A stretch of DNA of 64,000 bases from positions 9,071,170 to 9,135,169 of the forward strand of contig SSNP01000002.1 of assembly GCA_006937955.1 (NCBI GenBank), written 5' to 3'. Origin of the DNA: Pachypanchax playfairii. Its lineage: Eukaryota; Chordata; Actinopteri; Cyprinodontiformes; Aplocheilidae. Position numbers and translations under genes: made by a program. The notes under the pieces were generated by a model that was given only the letters and a program-made list of their open reading frames with translations, was not told the origin of the DNA and made no database searches. Shown here one piece after another: positions 12,820-25,758 of this stretch. How positions within the stretch are numbered: the stretch's first letter is position 1; every line of letters starts with the position of its first letter.

Positions 12820-12970
12820 TGCTGTATCTTGTGTCTCTGTTTTATGTTTAATAATGTCTATTTATCTTTACATTTATCTGTCTTAAAGCACAAGAGCAAA
12901 ATTGAACTGGAGCCAAATTCCTTGTATGTGCAACATACTGGGCCAAAAAAACCTGATTCTGATTCTGATA
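12820..12970 (+). mobile_element. 3' UTR and terminal (TGATTC)n tail of the Rex1/L2-like LINE
   Basis: AAATTCCTTGTATGTGCAAC, then a short A-run and three CTGATT-type units, is the usual 3' terminus of fish LINEs of this group. It continues the LINE at 12030-12515 in the same orientation, so the LINE spans about 12030-12970 with the nested fragment removed. Confidence 0.7.
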
Positions 12971-13688
12971 CACAACATAAAAACAACATGTCAGAAGCAA
13001 GAAATAATAGCAGCATGTTTTTTTTTTTCTTTGTTGACCTTCAAGTTATTCAAAGACAGACCTTGTTATTATGCATGATCAGTTAGTTACCATGGTAATG
13101 GGTTCACAAAGGACTGCTTGTTTTTTCCCCAAATGCATAATAAATTAAAAACAGGTTTACATCAAACTGTGTCTTGCTTGTTTTCTCTGGTAAGAATTGT
13201 ATTACTTCTGTGTTAACTTCAGTGAACTGTTGCAATTATCTACTTATTAGCTGTCTGTCGTTCTATCCTGGATTCAGAAAGTCCCCTGTGCATCAATCTA
13301 TAACATTTACACACTGTTCAGTCTCAGAAATTTATTGTTTAGTATGAATTTGGATGTTTATTCTGCAGTTTTTGCAGTTTTCTCGCTTTCTGTTCATTTG
13401 AAGTGAGTTTTTACATTAATTTCAGTTAGTCTTTCTTTCACTTAAAACACAAAGTCCCACATTTTCTCACATGTTAATTCCACATTGCTTCTTTGATTGT
13501 GTATTCTGCTCAATTTCCTCTGTGTTCATGTTTGAATAAGGAGACCTCCAGACCTGTTTCATTTTTTCCGTGTTTGCCTTTTTGTCAGATTTTTGTTTTC
13601 TGATTTCTTGCAATGCATAGCTTATTATGAGATATAACATCTCTGTCTGGTAGGAAGCTGCTCGTGGGTTAGGCATTAACAATCACAT
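12971..13688. other. Unique A/T-rich non-coding stretch
   Basis: Nothing recognisable beyond a T10-type run near 13020. There is no gene. Confidence 0.5.
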
Positions 13689-14765
13689 TTAAAGCTGGAG
13701 TGCGTAACTTTTACATGTCCGTGAATGTCCGTTTCAGCCAAGCCACTATTAGAGGAGATGACACAATGCAGATTAAGCCGATCGGCTCCTCAAACATCTC
13801 ACGGTATTTTTCAATATATCTCATTTTTACTTTGCATGTCAACTGGCGACATTCCCGCGCTGGCGCACAGTAAATTACGTCTTTTACATCACAACAAGAA
13901 AAATAATAAAAAATAGAACGCAGTGTCTCGTAGCAGCCGGCAGAACGTGAAGGTCGACATGGCGGAGAATCCAAATAAATGGCCGAGAGACACTTATCGG
14001 GAAGTGGATCCTACCACGAAAAAAAAAAATTCCTGGACATTCGGCAGAGGGACTATTGGCTAAGAAGGAAAGTGACCGAAGGAGAAGGCAAACGCGAATT
14101 TGTATCGGCGTCGCTTTTCCTCGGTAGAGAGAAGAGATCGGGCTGATGTTCGGGGGTGCACATAAGTGGTCCGCAGGTCCGCACACACTGTCAAAATATA
14201 AAATGCGCACCAGATGAAAACCAGAGCACCGAAGTTCCAGCTGATCAGCTGATTCTGTCTCTATCTGTGTCAGTTTGCCAGTGTAACGGTTTTTCAGTCA
14301 GTCAGATCAGTGTTGCTGACTGCAGGATTCTGCATCGTGTCAAAACTGAAAAAATTCACTGAATAAGACAAATAGATCATTGTGGCCCCAACAGCTGACT
14401 AATAAATTTCAACACCAAACTGTTAAATGTAGATTAAAGTGAACAATCAAACCTGTAAACAATCCAACCTGAACTCTGAAGGTTTTTTTTTTTTTTTATA
14501 CCAGTATTTTTATATTTTACTGGTTTCTCTTGATTTTTTCAACAATGAAATGATATTTATTGAAACAAATATAGAGCCAGGTAAAGTAAACAGACTGAAT
14601 TTGAAGCTTGATTAAGACAGATATCGGTTGGAATCACAACGGCAGAGATAAAGCGGTGGCAGCTGGGCTTACGTCATATGGAAGCGCCAGCTTTATTGTT
14701 GTAATGACGCAAAAATTCCGCTAGGGGGCGACAGAAGTTACAGAAGTTACGCACTCCAGCTTTAA
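13689..14765. mobile_element. Non-autonomous DNA transposon, 18-bp TIRs, TTAA duplications
   Basis: The element occupies 13693-14761 (1069 bp). It begins AGCTGGAGTGCGTAACTT and ends with the exact complement, and TTAA lies immediately outside both ends (13689-13692 and 14762-14765). A TTAA target duplication is known for piggyBac and Kolobok superfamilies. The alternative parse (TA duplication, two bases longer TIR) cannot be excluded. Next to the right TIR the AGAAGTTAC block is repeated in tandem. The interior is more G/C-rich than the flanks and holds a 34-codon frame at 13959-14063 with a good start context (GACATGG), but no transposase. It may have been captured or be left from the autonomous parent. 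Confidence 0.75.
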
Positions 14766-15586
14766 CCTGAACATGCGTTTCCTGCTTTTGCACTTTAATC
14801 ATTTTAACACAAGTGCTTTAATTAAGATTTATGTAGATAAATATGACCATAGAAATGTAAACAAACAAATCTATTTTTGGAATTTTATTTCATACCTTAG
14901 TGTAGATGTACTTTTTTGTGTCTTCATTAAAATATGAGGAAACCTTGTAATTGAAACAAATCATTGTATGTGCTTGCTGAAGAATATTTCCTTTTTTGAG
15001 CAGCTTTCAAAGTTTAACTGATTTTTCCTTTTAGAATGTATGTACTGTATTTTCTTATATTCTAATCTCATGATGTGTTCCAGTGAGATGAAGAAACAAA
15101 GCATTTAACAGGGGTTCAAAGTGAACTGAATTTAGAAAATATATTTTATCTTTGTTATTCAACTATAATACCAAATGTAATCCATGGAATAATTATCAAT
15201 ATTTTCCAAGGAATTTAAGATTAAACTTTTGGGCCAGTCACAGGATGTTTTTGGGAGACAGGTGTTGAAGACAGGAGTGCAGAGATTAAAGCAGACTAAA
15301 ACTGGATCAGATTTCTGGGTGTCTTCAATTTCTTTCAAACTCATTGGCATCATATTCTTAAATATTTGGTAAAGATCTGGAACATTTTTAATTAAGCATC
15401 ACTGGGTTTTTGATGATTTGTGCTGAAAGACAGGAACTTTCCTCAAACTTTGATTTTACACGATTGTTTTTTACAATGACGATTTAGACTTTCACCAAAC
15501 TATGTGCTATTTTATTTTGGATTTAGTAATTCTCTATTTATGGAACAAAACACTGCTATTTTCAAATTAAACACTGATCTGGATTT
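14766..15586. other. Unique A/T-rich non-coding stretch
   Basis: No gene, RNA or transposon is recognisable. Confidence 0.5.
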
Positions 15587-15750
15587 ATCCATCCATCCAT
15601 CCATCCATCCATCCATCCATCCATCCATCCATCCATCCATCCATCCATCCATCCATCCATCCATCCATCCATCTGGTGTCTATCTCCAGCAGTCTTTGGA
15701 CGAGAGGCAGGGGACACCCTGGACAGCTCGCCAGTGTGTCGCAGGGCAAT
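15587..15750 (-). repeat. 3' end of a common teleost dispersed repeat with an (ATCC)n tail
   Basis: Positions 15587-15673 are about 21 units of ATCC. Read on the minus strand, 15750 down to 15674 matches the teleost repeat whose end reads GACTGGCGACCTGTCCAGG, then a CCCGCCTCTCG-type block; here decayed to CCTGCCTCTCG. The ATCC array is the expanded GGAT tail at the element's 3' terminus. Other fragments of the same family lie at 25759, 35881, 36031 and 36500. Its superfamily is not certain. Confidence 0.7.
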
Positions 15751-17910
15751 TTGGATTTAATACTTTTGTTCGATGAACATATCTAAAAAAAGTAATTTTT
15801 AATTTTAGTGTTTCAAGTTCACTCACTGGAAAATGAAAACAATGGCTATTTTCTCTGCAAATTAAGAAAACGTTTGATCACCCCTGGAAATTGTGTGGCC
15901 TGGGGACAAAAGGACCACCGAATGGAAGCGTTCTCATGTGTCTGTAATCCCATGCCTGACTGAACCACAGAGGAACAGAGCCACTAGTCTGCCTGACGTT
16001 AGTCAAAACACTGTGTCTCTTCAGTCAGGCAAATGAGTGCCAAACATTCCACAACCGAGCATCTGCAGCACTGCAATGTTAAGGCCAACTCAAAACCATA
16101 AGCATTAAAAAGAAGTACACAGATGTAAGTTACAGATGTAAATACCTTTAATTTACCGAAATAAACCCAAATGATCAGAGTAATGTTATTAAAAAAAAAC
16201 AAAACAAACAAAAAACAACTGTTTGGATCAAACGAGGTACGAGTGTAGCAGACTTTTACTGACCCAGCCACACCCATCTGGCATCTGAAACACAAGGCAA
16301 ACAGCCAGCCCAGGGTCATTGCAGCTAACTGAATCAACATTGCCAAGCAGCATGAGATACAAGAGCTTCCAAACAGCCCTATTGCTACATATCACATTGT
16401 TTTTTTTTTTTTAAACTGCATAATTTATTTTAAAATGTATCTATTTTTTGACCTTCTTTGTTGTTTTCTGGACAAAGGAGTTTACCATCAGGGATGACAC
16501 AACCAGTAAATTTCAGTTGAAATTATATGCACTTGTACCATCTTTCCGACAGTACATTCATAACTTTTGACATCATGCAATTCAAAAACCTCTATCTCTC
16601 AAGCCATCATTCACTCAGTCACAGGAACAAGTGACCTTCATCAATCTCACCATACACTCTCTCACACACATGTATGGCTTTGATAAGATCTGATTAGCTT
16701 AAAAGTGCCTCCTCTTTGCCTGTAATTAATTCACCAGCATTTGGAAGGGAAGTAGCCCTGTTAAAGCCACATCTTCTGCACCATTTACTCAGATAATGGC
16801 AGAGATTTTTATGATGTTTTTATTAAAGGGCGACCTTGCCTTTCAAGGTGTTGGCAGCTTTTTGTATGGAGACTGGGAGTGACTAAATAGAGGGTAGTGT
16901 CAGCTTCCTTTTGATGGAGCTGGTGATTCAGAAAATTCAGTGTCACTGCACTTCATTAAATCTGAGTTGGACAAAAAATGCACACACAAAGTGCCTTTCA
17001 TCAATACTCTGGCTGACACAATACATGCAACTGAGGATAAGTGGGATATTTACAAAAATCAAGACGGACCTATACAAATGGAGAAAATGGTTTTCTCTTT
17101 ATTGATGCTACACCTGCTTGTAAAGACTGAAATATTTGTGAGAATAAGAATAATACAGCCCGACCTTACGTCAAATACAACCGCATTGGTCGATTTTGAA
17201 AACGACACTATATGCGACCCCTATCGGCTACCTAACCTTAACTGTTCTGCTTTTTAATGTGAAATATTTGGCTTTACAGTATGTCCATGTGTATCTTTAC
17301 ATTTTAAACCTAACTGTTGTATTAAAATGAAACATATTGCTGCAGAATTTTTGTTTTGTTCAGCTGAACAAAGCAAAACTTCACATATGCATATTTGTCA
17401 GCTCCTCTGGAAAGGTGCGTTCACACGTTGTTGGTAGTAAGTCTCTCCGGACAATGGAAAATGCTCCGACAGGTCGTATTATTTTGGAGCTTTCAAAATT
17501 GACCTATATGGTCGTATAATGTACAGACATGTTGAATAAGAACATGACTTGGATTCAGTTCCTGTCATATTCAAAATGTGGGAACATATTGCTATTGTTA
17601 ATAATTGTGATTTGATCAAATGATATTTTAAAATTGTGATAAAAATAAGAATATGTAAAGAATTTTCTATATAATCATACCAACCTGCTGTAAGTTTTGC
17701 TCTACAACTCTGGTTTTTGCACAGCATTAGAGAGAGAGAGCAGAAGAAGCAGTGAATTGCTACCTATTTTTTATTCTTTTTGCTAACATAATAATAAGAA
17801 ACTGAGAGATTTAAATCTGTTCATGCTCTTTAAAGCAATATTTTTTTCAGAAAGAGGACAGGGATTACAGAACTAATGGGAGCAGTTGCTCCAAAAAATG
17901 TTGCTTAAGG
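15751..17910. other. Unique stretch with a conserved-element candidate
   Basis: No gene is seen. Two overlapping frames at 16911-17257 carry no recognisable motif. 16540-16890 is listed separately as a candidate conserved non-coding element. Confidence 0.45.
16540..16890. promoter_or_regulatory. Candidate conserved non-coding element
   Basis: This segment has balanced composition, few homopolymers and dense homeodomain/GATA-like words: GATAAGATCTGATTAG near 16682, TAATTAATTC near 16723 and CAGATAATGG near 16791. These are typical of deeply conserved vertebrate enhancers. No coding frame fits. Conservation itself cannot be seen in one sequence, so this is inference. Confidence 0.2.
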
Positions 17911-17965
17911 CAGTGGTTCTAAAACTTTTCTTGTCATGCCCCCTTTGGGAGAACATGGACTGATT
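17911..17965 (+). mobile_element. hAT-like transposon end fragment
   Basis: CAGTGGTTCTAAAACTTTTC followed by TTGTCATGCCCCCTTTGGGA resembles the 5' terminus of fish hAT elements (CAGTGGTTCTCAAACTTTT...GCCCCCTTTGG). I found no matching complementary end or 8-bp duplication downstream, so it is a fragment. Confidence 0.45.
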
Positions 17966-20900
17966 CATGTTTGACTGTATTAAAAAATAAATGAATAAAA
18001 AGATAACAAGTCAAGGATGTACACCATCCTTTCAAAGTTTTTCTTAGTAATTGCCGTGTTAAATAACAAAAAAAAAAAAATCTAGTTTTTGTGTCATATT
18101 TTTCTCAAGATTCCTTGTGAGATATGTTTTTCAAATTAAATAAAAATTAACTGTTTTGCCTCTGCATATTCAAAGATAGAAATAAAAACTCTTAAAGACA
18201 AAAACAACAAAACAGTTAAATTTATAAAAAAAATTGAAAGCAAGTGCAGGTATTTAGCAGAAATATTGACTTAGCAGGTGTGCTGCTGTTATCTCATTCA
18301 AATATTGTAGCATTTCATTTTTTAGTTGATGTTGTGCTGTACATGTCTTTCTGCTTGTGGTACTCATAATTTTTTTTTTTACTTGAATGACTTACTAACT
18401 AACAGTTCCCCCACCCATTAAAAGGGTAAACAGGTTTTGCAAAACATGTTTTTAATGTTCTGCTTTTTTTTCCCGCACATGATTAGCCATAAGGTTTAGT
18501 TAAGAGGAAGTACAGGGTGTATTTCAAACCATGACACTGATAAGTATTGTTACATTGGCTACATCCATCAGAATGATAATTGCCTTTTCCAACCAAACAC
18601 TTGTTGGAAATTATTTTGATGAAGGAGGTAAATATGAGGGTACTAGAAAATCTCTCAAGTTTTTAGAGGGCTGCTGTCTGACTGTATCACAAACTTCAGT
18701 TTTAATAAAATGCCAGTTTTGGTCCATATATGTTATATTTTTTTATGGATCTTCATAATATTTAGTTAATAAACCAACAAAATCTTTTGATTTCTTTGGG
18801 GGTTTATATATGAAAAGATTTGATGCTGTATTTGATTTAACATCTTCTTCCAAAACCAACCAAGTAAAATACAAATTATTTGTTTTTTTATGGATGTTGT
18901 AGTGTTTTTAAAATAAAGGGCCTCAATGCCTCCCTCCTGTGTTATATATCAATAACATCAAAGGCCAGTTAACTTAACTTCTCCTTTGCAACAGAAGGAT
19001 CAACAGATTCTTAATCTATTATGTGTCCTCTGATCTTTATAAAGAATACAATATTTCCTGTTGTTTGTCGAATGTAATTATCAAAATCAACATTTAGAGA
19101 TATGTACCGTAAATACAAGTCTATCAACAGTTTATTCTAGATCTCTCTCAACAGATGTAGATCTACGTAGTTCAGAACATGAATTTTTAAATTGTTCAAA
19201 AACTATTACTGTGAACAATTATTCTAAACCTGATTAGTAAGAACAACTCTGATCAATTTGTCAATCTCACTTGTAATACTTCTGGACAAAAAAGAACTGT
19301 TGTGTTCATGGATTTTCTTTTTCCACAGATTTTTAAGAAGGGTCTTAAATGTTGTTTAGTTATTGATTCTTTGAGACGAGGAGAACTTCTTCCCTTCAAT
19401 CAGTTCAGCAAGTTCCTTACCGTTATGAGGTCAAAAGAACATTTTTCAGGGATGGCTCACCAACAGTCAGAATTTTTACCATTTAGACTTTTACCATGAA
19501 AACATTCCCCTTAACCTCTTGACCTTAAAATTTGCACACAGGACAATTTAATCTAGTCTTAACATTTAGAATTTCACTATAACCACTATGCACAAAATCC
19601 ACAGCCACTGTTTAAACCCCTTTAAAACATTTTGGATTTATTTAAACCTTTAACGACTGATTATTTGTGACCCCTCTATCATTACTTTTGGATATATTTA
19701 CACTTTTTTCTCTTGACACATCCCATTCCGTAGGTTCTGACAGCTGAGGCATGACAGGGTATTATGGGGGGAATTCCTATACAAAGCAACACTCAACCAT
19801 TGGCTGTTATTTTCTGTCAAGAGTGAATGGATCTCTCTCAGAGGCATTGCGTGACTGTGTTTAAAGGTCATCTGTAATTTGTTGTAACTCGATTTTCTCA
19901 AGTGTTGAACTTTAGTCTTATATAAATTATGTTTGTACCATAAAATAATCCAAGCACTTTTTTTTTTCCAAACAAACTGGAATTTTCTTCAAAAACACTG
20001 TGATATAACTGTGTGTTAAGTGGATTCCTGGTGCCAAAATGTTGGGTAAAATTGTGATATCATACTGAATAGAATTTCTACCTCTTAGCTCTTTTTCTGG
20101 CTTCACCACTTATTGTCACACAACATGAAGTTGGAGGCACAGACAGCATCTTTCCGCTGTACTGGCATGTAGCCAGTTGGAAAAGGCTAAGTCATCCATG
20201 GTGAGAAAAAGTCATAAGCTGACTTTAGTGCTGCCAAGCAAGACTGTGGCAATGGCATCCAACTTTGCTGTGACAGCTTCTGGTCCTTTGACAGTAGAGC
20301 GAAGAGCAGTCAGGATATATGAGTGGAGAGGAAGCCCTTGAGGAAACAGATGCTTCGTTGAGGGGTTAGTGCTGATTAAGTTAACTTGTAACCAAGTCAT
20401 ATGTCGGCTCCAACCAAAGTGGAATTAACAGCTACTGTAATTATTTAAAACTCAAGCTGTACGCTGGAATTTGTTCCATCATTTTGTAATGTGATTTGGA
20501 AAGCCATTATATTTAGAATCAAGACAGATCTAGAGTTTTATTACTCTAAGCTGACACACTAGCAAACTGCAATCCGAGGTTCAAAATAAAAAAAGAAGTA
20601 TGACTTAGACTTACCTGTCTAGCTTGTTAGCGAGCTTTCATTGACCCGAGGCTATTAATAAGAGCTACTCCTCCGTAGGCCCTACTCAGTAACTCCTGGG
20701 TCTGTCTACCTGCCATCTCATGCATGAGTCTCCCAGTGTGATGCCTCACTACATCTCCTCCCCTGAGCTGTGCTGACAGGTCATCTTTTATAGGCAGCTA
20801 CTTGAGTGTCACCTGGAAATCAATTGCCAAACATGCTGGCTAACTCATGCATGGTGACAGGGATATACTCTAAAACTCTACTGTATATCCACAGCCTCGT

Positions 20901-23900
20901 CATGGTGTTCCAAAGTCTGTCCAGTCTGTTTAAGTACTGGTTGCGAAATACCTCAACAAGCAACTGATATATTTGTTCATTTATGGCCAATAAACATTTG
21001 ATTTGTATGGACATTTCAGGAGTGCATTTTGAAAGAATATGGTGGTAAATGCAAACAGGAAGTAATTTATGCATAATCAGACATTTAAGCAAAGCACCAA
21101 ACATCCGATTAAAACAGGAAGCTGCACATTCAAATCTATGATATGGATCAGATTTAGGGAAAATTACACTAAAACGTTCAATTTTAGGTTCATTGCTCAC
21201 TTTTTTTTTTTTCTTGTATGATACTAATCTTATCTCAGATACGTCAAATGCCAGAGGCCCTATAAACTTTTACAAAGTAAAAGTTTCTCCAAGTAGGAAA
21301 ATCTGTCAGTATTGACCCATTACACCCACAGAGACAGACTCCTGTCCACCCCCATCCCCGGGCCTTTCTGCTAGAAAGAACATATGGGTCACTTCACTGC
21401 AACAGCCATGTAGAACAATGCAGCTTCGGTGCCTTGGGTTATTGTCATGGTGAGCAACATCAGACAGGAATATATAACAAATATTGTAAAGACACAGCGT
21501 GTCTTGTTTTCTAAAACATCACTTTTTCTTAGATTTAAACTGGAGAATGAGGAGTGGCACATGGACTTTTTTGAGATTTGTCCAACTTGTTCCAAAATTA
21601 CCAACATTAACCCTCACAAAACCCTTCAAGGTAGTCACTGGGTATGTGACTGAAAGTATAAAATATTACATATTTACATATTCAAAACAAAGAACGGGAT
21701 GCAATCTATAAGTTTGACATTTGCAGGATTGCAGGAATTTTGCAATTATAGTTTTCAAAACAGTAATTTAGCTGGTTGAACACAAAGTTAAAAACTAAAT
21801 AAAAAAAGCCGTTGTTTATAAATAAAATATTGCTTCTTTGTTTGCATATTTTCAAACCTTTCAATTGGCTGGTCTCATAAACCTCACGTCACTTACACAC
21901 TTTGACTCTGTGACTACCATTGCTGGCAGCTGAGAGGCGGAACAGTGATGGATCAATTTCATCCTCACATTCATCTTTGATAAATTTACACAATCCTCTG
22001 TGTGGGATGTGAGAAGAAGGCATCTCAGGCTCAAATAAAAGGTGTTGCTTTAAAAGGAGAATGGTCTACCAAACTGAATACACCCAGGAATAAATGTGAA
22101 AGATTTAATCAGAAGCCAGGGTATCCATTTGCTTTATACTCAAATATTTAAATATTTTTACAGTAGTCTGTTTTCCTCCAGTATTGCATCTTCAATTTCT
22201 ACTTGGTCATTGTTCAAAGGTCAAATTATTTTCAAAGTGTAACTCACGTGGTCAATTATTAAGAGTGCTCAGCTGTCTTTTCTTGTCAGTTTTGTTGAGT
22301 GAGCAGCTCTGAAGGTCAATTTTATGGAAGATGAGATATGACAAATTATGTGAAGATTGATTGATTTGCTGGACAGCTACCCAGGTGGAAATCTTTCCAG
22401 AATATACAGTAGTCATGAAATGACAGTGAAGAAAATCAGGAAAAATTAATGGATTTGAAGTCATAAAAAATGACGAGTGAAAAAGTCCTTGGCCAAGAGT
22501 TATTTTATCCTCAAACAAAATTTATGCAGACTCACAGTAACATGAGTAAACTAACTTAATTGTTTTTTTTTTAAAGGGAAACTATTATTTTTTTTACATT
22601 GTAGTGATATTAAAAGAATTAATACTATTTTCTCATTTTTATCTCTGCCAATACAACTCAAAATGCCATAAATGACTGAGAAGTCAATTTTCAGAATAGA
22701 TTAGGGATAACATAACAACCAATCAAATAGATATCTGGAGTGATCCGGCTCACTGTCTGGATCAATAGATTTTTTTGAAGGATTCTTATTTTTTAGTGAG
22801 ATCCCATTATGGGCAGAAATGAGCTGCTTGGTGAAGGTCTGTGTGCTCTGAGGGCTTTTTAGTTTTTAAATACACCTTGATCTGTTGAAATAAAGGTGGG
22901 CAAACAGAAAAATATGCAGTGTGAATATAAAGTCATACAGTAGGATGGTAGATTTGGGGTAGAAGGGAGAAAAGAGACTACAAAGTGTGAAAAAGCAGAG
23001 AGGTTTTACTGGACCAGCTCGTTACTGCTGAGCCAACTCGTGCTCTCTTGTCATCTCCGAGAGCTAATTGGCACCTCCAGTGTGAAAACTCAAGCCTGTG
23101 TACTCATTCTCACAGACAAGCTGCAGACAAAAACATGCCTTCACACACACATACAAACCTAAAAAGGGTTAGAAAGATAATCTCCACACTTCATGGAAAA
23201 ATTCTTGGAAAAAAAAAAACTTCAACGAGCCGTGATAGATCATAAAGAAAAGCACTGACAAGTTTGTGTAAAAGATTCCCAAATTATGCACAAAAAATAA
23301 TCTCTTCATAGGAAATCCTCATGATGAATTGACATTGTTTTAAAGTGAAAACAAGTACTGAACTGTTGCATTTCCACAAATCTAGATTTTCAACAGTTGC
23401 AGAGTTCCAGTCTATTTTTCAGATGCTGCAACAACATGGAAACACACAACAATGAAGCAATTAAAAACACTTTGCATTCAGTCATCTAAAACCTATTAAT
23501 CAAGGGCGTAGAATTAGCATGCACGGAAGGGACATTCCACCAATATACATTGGAAAAGAAAAGAAACAGGGAAGGGTTGGGTGGTTGAGTCATAGGTCCC
23601 CACAATGCCAAGAACAAATCTACTCCCTTGCTATTAATGTTACTTTACTGTGTTTAGTTTGATTTTGTGCTTCAGAAAATGATTAAAAACAGCCAATTTC
23701 TGACTCATTTTCAGTAATTCAATATTTTTTCCAGTAATGTCCCCTTTCAGCAACACACCTGAGGACAGTAAGACAGAAACCTGATCTAATACAGGCTGCT
23801 GGTTAACCTAAAGTGCAAAATAAATACAATAAATCAAAATATATCAACTTTATTCTGTATTCCATGCATTATCTTTTTGAACTACATCCAAGTACACTTA

Positions 23901-24549
23901 AATTATAGAAATAAGGTGTAACTATAATCTTTTAAAAAACAGTAAACTACTGTACATGTAAATGAACGTTTTAAATATTAGAAATGTAATTTAACATTTA
24001 ACTCATTGTTACTGTTATTATGTGCTGAAATTTACTATAACTTTGATATTATTTGCATTTTTATCAGAGACTGTAAAGTAAGTTTTATTCTTTGGGTTAG
24101 TGGGTCATCAATAAAAAAGGATGCTTTTGCATAGTTTGGTTTTTCTGAAAATTATATGATTTATAAGATAATTTCACAAGGAAAATGTATTTGTATTGTA
24201 GGAACTGCATTCATACACCACTTCATTTATAACACCTAATTGGTCTATTTATAACATTTCTGAAGGTTTCCAATAATGTTAAAATAATCACCTCCCTACT
24301 GAGGCCATTTTGCAGGGTAGACCCCAGAAAATTAAGTTAAAGGAAATTTTAAGGATCATATCTTCCAAAAGATTCTATTTTTAGTAAAAAAAAAAAGAGA
24401 GGTTTGAAAAGCTTGAGAAACAGTAGTTTTGCAGCTCTTTTTTAACAGCGGCGCTTAGCTTTTATAGCACATCACATGAAATTTGCCTGAAGGAATGTCT
24501 GAGTGAGAGTCTGTGTGGAAAAGGAGAGCAGCTGCACACACTCATACGT
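17966..24549. other. Long unique A/T-rich non-coding stretch
   Basis: No gene is recognisable in about 6.6 kb. The longest frame, 126 codons on the minus strand at 20820-21200, has no known motif and its length is unremarkable for this much sequence. Less A/T-rich patches at 20110-20400 and 20640-20820 might be conserved elements. A weak repeat-like segment at 23501-23590 is listed separately. Confidence 0.5.
23501..23590 (+). repeat. Possible dispersed repeat fragment
   Basis: GGGCGTAGAATTAGCATGCA followed by GGAAGGGACATTCCACCAATA resembles a teleost repeat beginning 'GGGCGTAG...GGGACATGTCCCCCC'. The identification is from memory and weak. Confidence 0.25.
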
Positions 24550-24571
24550 GCACACACACACACACACACAC
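24550..24571 (+). repeat. (CA)n microsatellite
   Basis: About 11 perfect CA units. Confidence 0.9.
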
Positions 24572-25758
24572 TCAAGTCCAACATTTATCTTGAGGCTTTT
24601 AAAGCACTGAAATGTGTGTGACAACACTGAAGTTTTCACCCGTACCTGTTAACTGTCACCATGCATCCTCTCACACTTACAATCACATTGTGGTGAAATA
24701 TCTCCGTACTTGGATTTAATAGCTTGTTATAATCCATTTCTTTAAGTTAAATTAAATGGTACAGACATAATTAAATCTTGGTAATCTTGATTCTTGAAAA
24801 TGTTATAACCCCCGTTACATTGTAAAGGTTGAGAAATCTCAATAGCTTCAAATAATAAAATATCACATTGAAATCTCTTTCTGTATAATTAACTTTTGGT
24901 TCTTGGCTTTAGCTAGATTTTTTTTTTCCATTAATACATCTCTATATAACTTTAACACATCTTTTTCAACATTCTATAATTACAAAATCTGATAATAAGA
25001 TAGAAAAAAAAAACGTCTTATGTGAATAATGACAAACCAATTCCGTCTATCCTCCATTGGCCATCTAAAATATAGAACCCACCGTATGGAAGACTCTTAT
25101 TGTTTAGTTTGTAAAGGTCAGAACACACATGGCATGCTTCGTCTTGTAACATCTTTTTTAAAATACCACAGCTTTCTGAATTTAAACAGTTTTGTAAGAT
25201 AGTTTTTTTCACTTGTTAACATACATGTCTGGATTTGATTTTATTTTTTTTCTCCAATCCCAGCTCTGCAAAGTCAACCTTTTCAAGCTGGGGGCCATCA
25301 GGCTGTTCTCTTGTGAGTAAAAGGAGACTTTCATTACTGACGGTAGTGCCACCTGCTGCTTTCACAATCTATGTAATCCAAAAGATGCCAGCTGCTGACA
25401 CCTCAATCACATTCAAGGTCTCCCTCCGAAAATTTACCAACCAGGCACAGGAATGTAAAAAAAACAGTTTTACACCAAAGTGATGATGCAGACACTTTTG
25501 CTCCATTTGATGGCAGGGGACATGTTTTTTGATAAAGATAATCTAATAAAAATGACTTGAAGTACATGTTATCAGAGGATGCAGTGTGCATGTAACTTCT
25601 TTTTTTTTTTTTGTTTACAAGTTTTACACTTTTATAGAATACTGTATGTGCATAATCTTGTTTCACAAACTATTAAATCAATGATTTAAAATAAGTAGAA
25701 TATATATTTAAATTAGCAAGTTAGTAGTAAATAAAATGTGAAAATCATGACGTGAAAC
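24572..25758. other. Unique A/T-rich non-coding stretch
   Basis: No gene or transposon is recognised. Frames on both strands at 25018-25666 overlap and lack motifs. Confidence 0.5.

Noticed and set aside
12688..13086. 132-codon plus-strand frame
   Set aside because: Built from the nested LINE fragment, a (TA)n tract and the LINE 3' UTR.
16940..17257. 105-codon plus-strand frame
   Set aside because: No recognisable domain; overlaps another frame; composition follows the surrounding DNA.
20820..21200. 126-codon minus-strand frame
   Set aside because: Longest frame outside recognised repeats, but its length is within chance for 64 kb in six frames and no motif, splice context or paralogue is recognisable.
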